From NCBI GenBank assembly GCA_035640715.1, contig DASQVO010000502.1, positions 1 through 17,002 of the forward strand: a stretch of DNA of 17,002 bases, given 5' to 3'. Below are positions 13,557-17,002 of the stretch, one piece after another (position 1 is the first letter of the stretch; each line of letters opens with the position of its first letter). Source of the DNA: DASQVO01 sp035640715 (GTDB taxonomy: Bacteria; Actinomycetota; Actinomycetes; Streptosporangiales; Streptosporangiaceae). A model generated the notes under the pieces. The model was not told the DNA's origin. It worked only from the letters and a program-made list of their open reading frames with translations, and ran no database searches. Position numbers and translations under genes: made by a program.

Positions 13557-15047
13557 TTATGGCGGGGCGGCGGCGAGGCTGGCGAGGGTCTTGCGGCGGC
13601 GTTTGCGGGTCTTGGGCGGGAGCCCGGCGGTGGCGCGGCGGGCGTTTTCGGCCTGGCGGGCGTGCCAGGCGGTGAGGATGCGCTGGTTGCGGATGGCGAG
13701 CAGGCAGGCCAGCCACAGCATGAGCGGAGTCAGGCCCATCAGGCGGCACCAGCCGCGGGCGATATTGTTGCTGGCGGGGTCCTTGGTGGTGGCGAAGGTG
13801 CGTTCGGCGCCGGTGCGGCGGGCGTAGGAACGGCGGTGCGCGGCGGAAGGGTAGTCGTGTTTCTGTGCGGTCTTGGCCAGGACGTCCGGGGGGACGGTGA
13901 GGGTCTGCTGGGTGCAGCAGGCGGGCGGGTGCTGCGGGGGCTGGAGGATCTCGGGCCTGTTGCGGCTGAGCAGCATTGACGCCGGGCGGAGGGGGCAGCG
14001 GATTTTGCCCATGACCGCGGGGCACATCACCCGGTGGTAGCCGTCAGGGTCGTCGGCGGTGATGCGGCCGAGCTTGTGCCGGGCTAGCTCGGCTGTCTGC
14101 TGGTCATGCGCGCTCACCTGCCCGGCAGTGGCGTCGCGGGCCAGGGGCGGGAGTTCCAGCAGCGGGCGCGGCGTGCACGGGCAGTACAGGTTCCCGTTGC
14201 TGATGGTGGCGCCTTCGTGGGTGCCGCGGGGGCCGCGGTCGGATGGGTGCAGGTCCTGGACCAGCTGCGCCCCGGCGGTGCGCAGTGGGATGGCCCAGGC
14301 GGCGGCGTCGCGGTGGGCGTAGCCGGAGTCGTCCAGGATGTCGCCGGGGCGGATGCCGGCGGCGGCCATGCGCAGCAGGACGGCGGCCAGGGCGCGGGCC
14401 GGGTCGAGATGGCAGGAGGACAGGGTTATCCGGCGGGCCAGTTCGGGCACGGCCGGGCCGGTTTCCTCGCGCATCATGGTGGCGGCGGACAGGTAGTAGC
14501 CGAAAAACAGCTCGCCTTTGGGGCCGGGCAGGTTGCTGGTGCGGTGCCCCCAGGATGCTTCCGGGTCGGCGCATCCGGTGGTGCCGCGGGGCGGCGGGCG
14601 GGAGAAGGTTTCCAGGTCGGTCCAGTCCACCGCCAGGGAGCTGGATGCCTGCTTGTACTCGCCGGGGATGCTGGCCTCCAGCAGGTCGTCGCAGATCCGG
14701 GCGAGGGCATCGGAGGGGGCGCCGTCGGGCTGGTCTTTGCGGAGCGCCTTGGCCACGAGGCGGAAGGTGCGCTCGGTCTGCCGGTAGGTGAGCCGGTGCG
14801 GGCCGGCCTTCCAGTCTTCGGTCACCCCCAGCCGCGCCTGGTCTTCTGCGGGCAGGCCGGTCAGCGCCTGGTGCACCTCGGTGAGGAAGCCGGGCCGGCG
14901 GTCTGCCAGGGTGAGCATCATCCCGGCCAGCAGGGTGCGCACCCGCAGCTGGCGGTGGCGCGCCCCGGCCGGCAGCAGCGCCTCGATGCGCGGCGCGGCG
15001 CCGGAGGCATCAACGATGCCCTCGGCCACGGCGAGCGGGGCGCTCAC
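13557..15047 (-). CDS. DDE transposase-like protein, coupled to the recombinase-fold gene
   Basis: This 496-aa protein starts at GTG 15047, which overlaps the stop of the preceding gene (GTGA). The N-terminal part (AGARHRQLRVRTLLAGMMLTLADRRPGFL) resembles the helical leader of IS4/IS1182-type transposases. Candidate catalytic residues are D141 in SLAVDWTD, D240 in ILDDSGYAHR and E415 in RRTGAERTFATTKDP; the last region, with RGWCRLMGL after it, matches the E-x6-K signature of the group. The middle part has a cysteine-rich segment (about 289-380). The C-terminal tail is strongly basic. I recall near-identical proteins in many actinomycetes, usually called hypothetical. Its place inside matched inverted repeats makes it the likely transposase of this element. 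Confidence 0.8.
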   Translation of the reverse strand: MSAPLAVAEGIVDASGAAPRIEALLPAGARHRQLRVRTLLAGMMLTLADRRPGFLTEVHQALTGLPAEDQARLGVTEDWKAGPHRLTYRQTERTFRLVAKALRKDQPDGAPSDALARICDDLLEASIPGEYKQASSSLAVDWTDLETFSRPPPRGTTGCADPEASWGHRTSNLPGPKGELFFGYYLSAATMMREETGPAVPELARRITLSSCHLDPARALAAVLLRMAAAGIRPGDILDDSGYAHRDAAAWAIPLRTAGAQLVQDLHPSDRGPRGTHEGATISNGNLYCPCTPRPLLELPPLARDATAGQVSAHDQQTAELARHKLGRITADDPDGYHRVMCPAVMGKIRCPLRPASMLLSRNRPEILQPPQHPPACCTQQTLTVPPDVLAKTAQKHDYPSAAHRRSYARRTGAERTFATTKDPASNNIARGWCRLMGLTPLMLWLACLLAIRNQRILTAWHARQAENARRATAGLPPKTRKRRRKTLASLAAAPP

Positions 15048-15946
15048 CGCCGGCCCCCTCCCAGCAGCGCCACCGCGGTGGCCTCATCACCAGGGGGCAG
15101 GGCGGCGATGATGTCACCGAGCCGCTGGGAGCAGGTGATCCCGGCCGCGGCCATGAAGGTGGCCAGCCCCAGCCCCTGGGCGCAGTCGGCCAGCCAGGTG
15201 GACCGCAGCCGGCCCATCTCCAGCCGGGGCAGCCCGGAGCCGCCGGACAGCGAGCGGACCAGCGGGGTGGTGACGTTCTTCCGCTGCGGATCGGTCCCGC
15301 CGGTGATCAGGGCGGTCCCAGCGAACGCGGCGGAGGCCAGCAGCCGGGCGTGGTAGCGGGAAAGCACCGGAACCACCCGCGGCCGGCGGCCGCGGACCTG
15401 CACGATCACCCCGCCGGAGCGGCAAGTCACGTCAGTGCCGCGGACGCCGCGCAGGTCCGCCCCGGTCAGCCCGGCGCCGGCCCCCAGGCAGACCAGCCCG
15501 GCCGCCCGCATCCGCCGCGCCCCGGTGGGCTGGGCATCGGCCAGCGCCAGGAAACCGTCGATCTCCGCCGCGCTGTAGGGATCCTTGGCCCGCTCCCGCG
15601 GCAGCGGCACGTCCGCCGGCACCAGGGCCGGCACCACCGCCCGGGCCAGAAACCGCAGGTTCGTGCGCGCCGACCGGCGCGCCACCGGCGACAGGCCCGG
15701 CGCGCAGACCGCGAACCGCTCAATCACCGACGGGTGCAGCAGCACCTGCGGCACCGGCTCCAGGCCCAGCGGGACCGCGAACGCGGCCAGCCGGGCCGCC
15801 GCCCACAGCAGCGCATTCGCCCGCGCCCGCGACGCGGGCCCGGCCGCGGCCACCACCGCCCGGGCAAAGCACGCCGCCTGCCCGCTCACCGGCACCGGCC
15901 GCCAGCCGGCGATATAGCCGGCCATCCCAGGCTCTGCCGTTTTCAT
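15044..15946 (-). CDS. Tyrosine-recombinase-fold protein lacking key catalytic residues
   Basis: ATG 15946 is preceded by GGAGG (15951-15955). The product is 300 aa. Residues about 70-110 (SVIERFAVC...ARTNLRFLARAVVPAL) look like an integrase core-binding domain, and about 122-280 like the catalytic domain, beginning PYSAAEIDGFLALA. Against XerD-type enzymes the first catalytic arginine (GLR-x-SEL) is replaced in GAGLTGADL by T161; the box II arginine survives in GRLRSTW (R248); the LGHS-like region reads AAGI; and there is no tyrosine where the nucleophile should be. It is probably not a strand-transferase by itself and may serve DNA binding or regulation. Its stop overlaps the start of the DDE gene, so the two are co-translated. 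Confidence 0.7.
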   Translation of the reverse strand: MKTAEPGMAGYIAGWRPVPVSGQAACFARAVVAAAGPASRARANALLWAAARLAAFAVPLGLEPVPQVLLHPSVIERFAVCAPGLSPVARRSARTNLRFLARAVVPALVPADVPLPRERAKDPYSAAEIDGFLALADAQPTGARRMRAAGLVCLGAGAGLTGADLRGVRGTDVTCRSGGVIVQVRGRRPRVVPVLSRYHARLLASAAFAGTALITGGTDPQRKNVTTPLVRSLSGGSGLPRLEMGRLRSTWLADCAQGLGLATFMAAAGITCSQRLGDIIAALPPGDEATAVALLGGGRR

Positions 15947-15962
15947 CAGGCCTCCCCATCAC

Positions 15963-15993
15963 GTATGCCCACAGTGAATTACTGCGGGCATAC
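15963..15993. promoter_or_regulatory. 31-bp palindrome between divergent transposon genes
   Basis: GTATGCCC (15963-15970) and GGGCATAC (15986-15993) are perfect complements, and the inner CAGT/ACTG also pair across a GAATT centre with one mismatched pair. It lies 17 bases upstream of the recombinase-like ATG and 33 bases upstream of the DUF6788 ATG. It is a good candidate operator for shared control, or a binding site for the recombinase-fold protein. Confidence 0.6.
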
Positions 15994-16026
15994 CCGGGTG
16001 GCCGCGGACCTGAGACGGTGGATTAC

Positions 16027-16518
16027 ATGGACATCAGCGCCGCTCAGCAGGCGGCCCTGGACCGGATCACCGCCGAGATCGCCGCCGTGGCCGGCCCCGC
16101 CCTGCCCGGCACCCTCACCATCCGCGCCTACGAATGCGGCAAACCCCGCTGCCACTGCCACGCCGACCCGGCCGCCCGGCACGGCCCCTACGCCGAGTGG
16201 ACCCGCAAGATCGGCGGCAAGACCGTCACCCGCCGCCTCACCGACGCCGAGCTCGCCGCCTGGCAGCCCCTGTTCGGCAACGCCAGGAAACTCCGGGCCC
16301 TGCTCGCCGAACTCCAGGACCTCACCCTCGCGATCATCGAGGCCAGCCCCGAACCAGGACCCATAACCGCCAAACCGGGGCAAGATCATGTGGGTGCTGC
16401 CTGCTTAACCTGTGGGCAGCATCCCGGCCACCCGGCATCCGCCCAGCTCAGCCCCAAACGTGAAGACCTGTCTCCACCAGCCAGCAAAGACGGCCCCTCA
16501 CCTGCGGGAACGCGGTGA
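16027..16518 (+). CDS. DUF6788-family protein encoded by the transposon
   Basis: ATG 16027 (MDISAAQQAAL) is the likely start; GTG 16018 is an alternative and the ribosome binding site is weak for both. The product is 163 aa. Residues about 30-105 carry the family signature: CGKPRCHCHADPAARHGPYAEWTR (C37, C42, C44, H45), then GGKTVTRRL and a helical LRALLAELQDL end. I know this family as small proteins often encoded beside transposases, perhaps binding zinc and DNA; the function is not established. Family similarity stops at about residue 115. The remaining tail is read across the right inverted repeat (16456-16470), and its stop TGA 16516-16518 lies outside the transposon, inside the downstream hairpin. 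The annotated C-terminus thus depends on the insertion site. Confidence 0.75.
   Translation: MDISAAQQAALDRITAEIAAVAGPALPGTLTIRAYECGKPRCHCHADPAARHGPYAEWTRKIGGKTVTRRLTDAELAAWQPLFGNARKLRALLAELQDLTLAIIEASPEPGPITAKPGQDHVGAACLTCGQHPGHPASAQLSPKREDLSPPASKDGPSPAGTR
16456..16470. repeat. Right terminal inverted repeat of the 3.1-kb transposon
   Basis: AAACGTGAAGACCTG is the inverted partner of 13350-13364 and is followed at once by the second TCTCC target copy. Confidence 0.8.
16471..16475. repeat. 5-bp target-site duplication (right copy)
   Basis: TCTCC repeats 13345-13349. Joining the flanks here gives GGGGCTCTCCACCAGCC, a continuous tRNA 3' end and trailer. Confidence 0.75.
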
Positions 16519-16528
16519 GGGGCCGTCT
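16488..16528. terminator. Long GC-rich hairpin, probable tRNA-Thr terminator
   Basis: A perfect 15-bp stem (AGACGGCCCCTCACC, 16488-16502, with 16514-16528) is topped, after a bulged T, by GCG/CGC and a GGAA loop. Before the transposon arrived it lay about 13 bases downstream of the tRNA-Thr 3' end. It is near symmetrical and could also stop the convergent integrase transcript. Confidence 0.75.
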
Positions 16529-16536
16529 CGCGTTCT

Positions 16537-16573
16537 CCGGCTGGCTACGGCTGAGACCGGCTGGCTACGGCTG
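16537..16573. repeat. Direct repeat, 17 bp with a 20-base period
   Basis: CCGGCTGGCTACGGCTG occurs at 16537-16553 and 16557-16573, separated by AGA. It lies between the hairpin and the 3' end of the integrase remnant, where recombinase arm-type sites are often found. Confidence 0.6.
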
Positions 16574-16598
16574 GCTGTGCCCTATACGTGCCCTAGTT

Positions 16599-16754
16599 TC
16601 AGCCGTCCCCTTCGGGCCCACTGGGGTCGCGTAGCGCATCCTCGATGTGCCGCCTGGCTGTCTGGTCCTGGCCGTCGGTGCACTTGGCGTAGACCTTGAG
16701 CAGGATGGCGACGCTGTGCCCGGCCCACTCGGCGACCTGGGCGGGCGGACACCG
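16599..16754 (-). pseudogene. C-terminal remnant of a tyrosine integrase
   Basis: On the minus strand the frame reads RCPPAQVAEWAGHSVAILL, then KVYAKCTDGQDQTARRHIEDAL and ends at TGA 16599-16601. This is the typical C-terminus of actinobacterial phage/ICE integrases: AGHS corresponds to the LGHS box and the tyrosine at 16689-16691 is the catalytic nucleophile. Upstream of RCPP the similarity is lost, so at least 80% of the gene is missing. It points towards the tRNA-Thr fragment, as integrases beside their attachment site usually do. Confidence 0.75.
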
Positions 16755-16844
16755 CGGAGCCGTAGCACCGGCCGTAGCGTGCTGATCGGCTTGATTGGCT
16801 TGATGGGCACTGCCGAGTTGAGGAAAGCGCCGGGATAAACCGGC

Positions 16845-17002
16845 ATGGAGGAGGAGATGGCAGAGCTCTACGCCGAAGGGCTAGCGACCCACGGCGGCCC
16901 CGAGTCATGCGTCGACGACCCGCGAGGGCGTGGCGAAGCGTTGACAGGGGTACGTGCAGGCCGGGCTATTGAGCCGCGAAATGGCAATCCGGGGTGCCCA
17001 CG
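16845..17002 (+). CDS. Start of an ORF resembling group II intron leader ORFs (partial at right edge)
   Basis: ATG 16845 opens a frame that runs unbroken for 52 codons to the window edge. It includes EGLATHGGPESC, GEALTGVRAGRAIEPRN and NPGCP. I recall closely similar short ORFs directly upstream of group II intron reverse transcriptase/maturase genes, where the sequence mostly reflects conserved intron RNA and perhaps no real protein. The intron's 5' boundary was not found: no GTGYG consensus start is evident in 16755-16844. If correct, the intron or its host element may have removed the 5' part of the integrase. Confidence 0.4.
   Translation, partial: MEEEMAELYAEGLATHGGPESCVDDPRGRGEALTGVRAGRAIEPRNGNPGCP

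Larger units (their letters stand above)
13350..16470. mobile_element. 3.1-kb transposon: recombinase-fold gene, DDE transposase gene and DUF6788 gene
   Basis: Inverted terminal repeats of 15 bp (left GAGGTCTTCACGTTT; right complement CAGGTCTTCACGTTT, 14 of 15 identical) and a perfect 5-bp duplication TCTCC bound a 3,121-base unit. It carries two coupled minus-strand genes (tyrosine-recombinase-like at 15044-15946, DDE transposase-like at 13557-15047) and a divergent plus-strand DUF6788 gene from 16027. Bases 13391-13556 hold no gene. I cannot name an IS family with this gene set. The intact target duplication indicates true transposition and a fairly recent insertion. Confidence 0.8.

Noticed and set aside
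14106..15356. A 416-codon plus-strand frame opposite the DDE and recombinase-like genes
   Set aside because: It is a GC-rich antisense frame, glycine/glutamine biased and without domains, while the minus-strand genes have motifs, coupling and a ribosome binding site.

Overview
The window is GC-rich DNA with dense reading frames, GTG starts and stop/start overlaps. The gene families are typical of a filamentous actinomycete (Streptomyces, Frankia or Streptosporangiales type); the sequence alone does not fix the genus. It looks like an accessory region: one well-kept catabolic operon surrounded by mobile DNA, truncated genes and tRNA-derived attachment-site fragments.

Positions 1-3316 hold a partial ORF at the left edge, a protein with a HEPN-like Rx4H motif, and a small conserved gene cut off by an IS3/IS481-like insertion sequence (1884-3123). 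That IS abuts the decapitated remnant of a second element of the same family (3124-3316).

Positions 3379-10985 form the metabolic core. A TetR regulator and a DHA2-type MFS transporter lie on the minus strand. Divergent from them is a tightly coupled five-gene plus-strand operon: thiolase-like protein without the usual cysteine, DUF35 Zn-ribbon/OB protein, fused tandem CaiB/BaiF CoA-transferase, and two half-size MaoC-like proteins. Together they could activate an acid to its CoA ester, hydrate an enoyl-CoA, and cleave a beta-hydroxyacyl-CoA by retro-aldol or thiolytic chemistry. The substrate is unknown. A strong hairpin follows the operon.

Positions 11490-13345 are eroded: a pentapeptide-repeat gene with an in-frame TAG and a lost N-terminus, joined to the frameshifted end of a transposase, then 3' fragments of tRNA-fMet and tRNA-Thr(GGT).

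Positions 13350-16470 are the most interesting part: a complete 3.1-kb transposon with 15-bp terminal inverted repeats and a perfect 5-bp target duplication (TCTCC). It encodes a tyrosine-recombinase-fold protein lacking key catalytic residues, a DDE-transposase-like protein translationally coupled to it, and a divergent DUF6788 protein, with a 31-bp palindrome between the divergent genes. It sits exactly at the 3' end of the tRNA-Thr fragment. Removing it in silico restores the order tRNA-Thr 3' end, hairpin terminator, convergent integrase remnant, which is the standard layout of an actinobacterial integrative element end. The right edge carries the start of an ORF resembling the leader peptides found upstream of group II intron reverse transcriptases.
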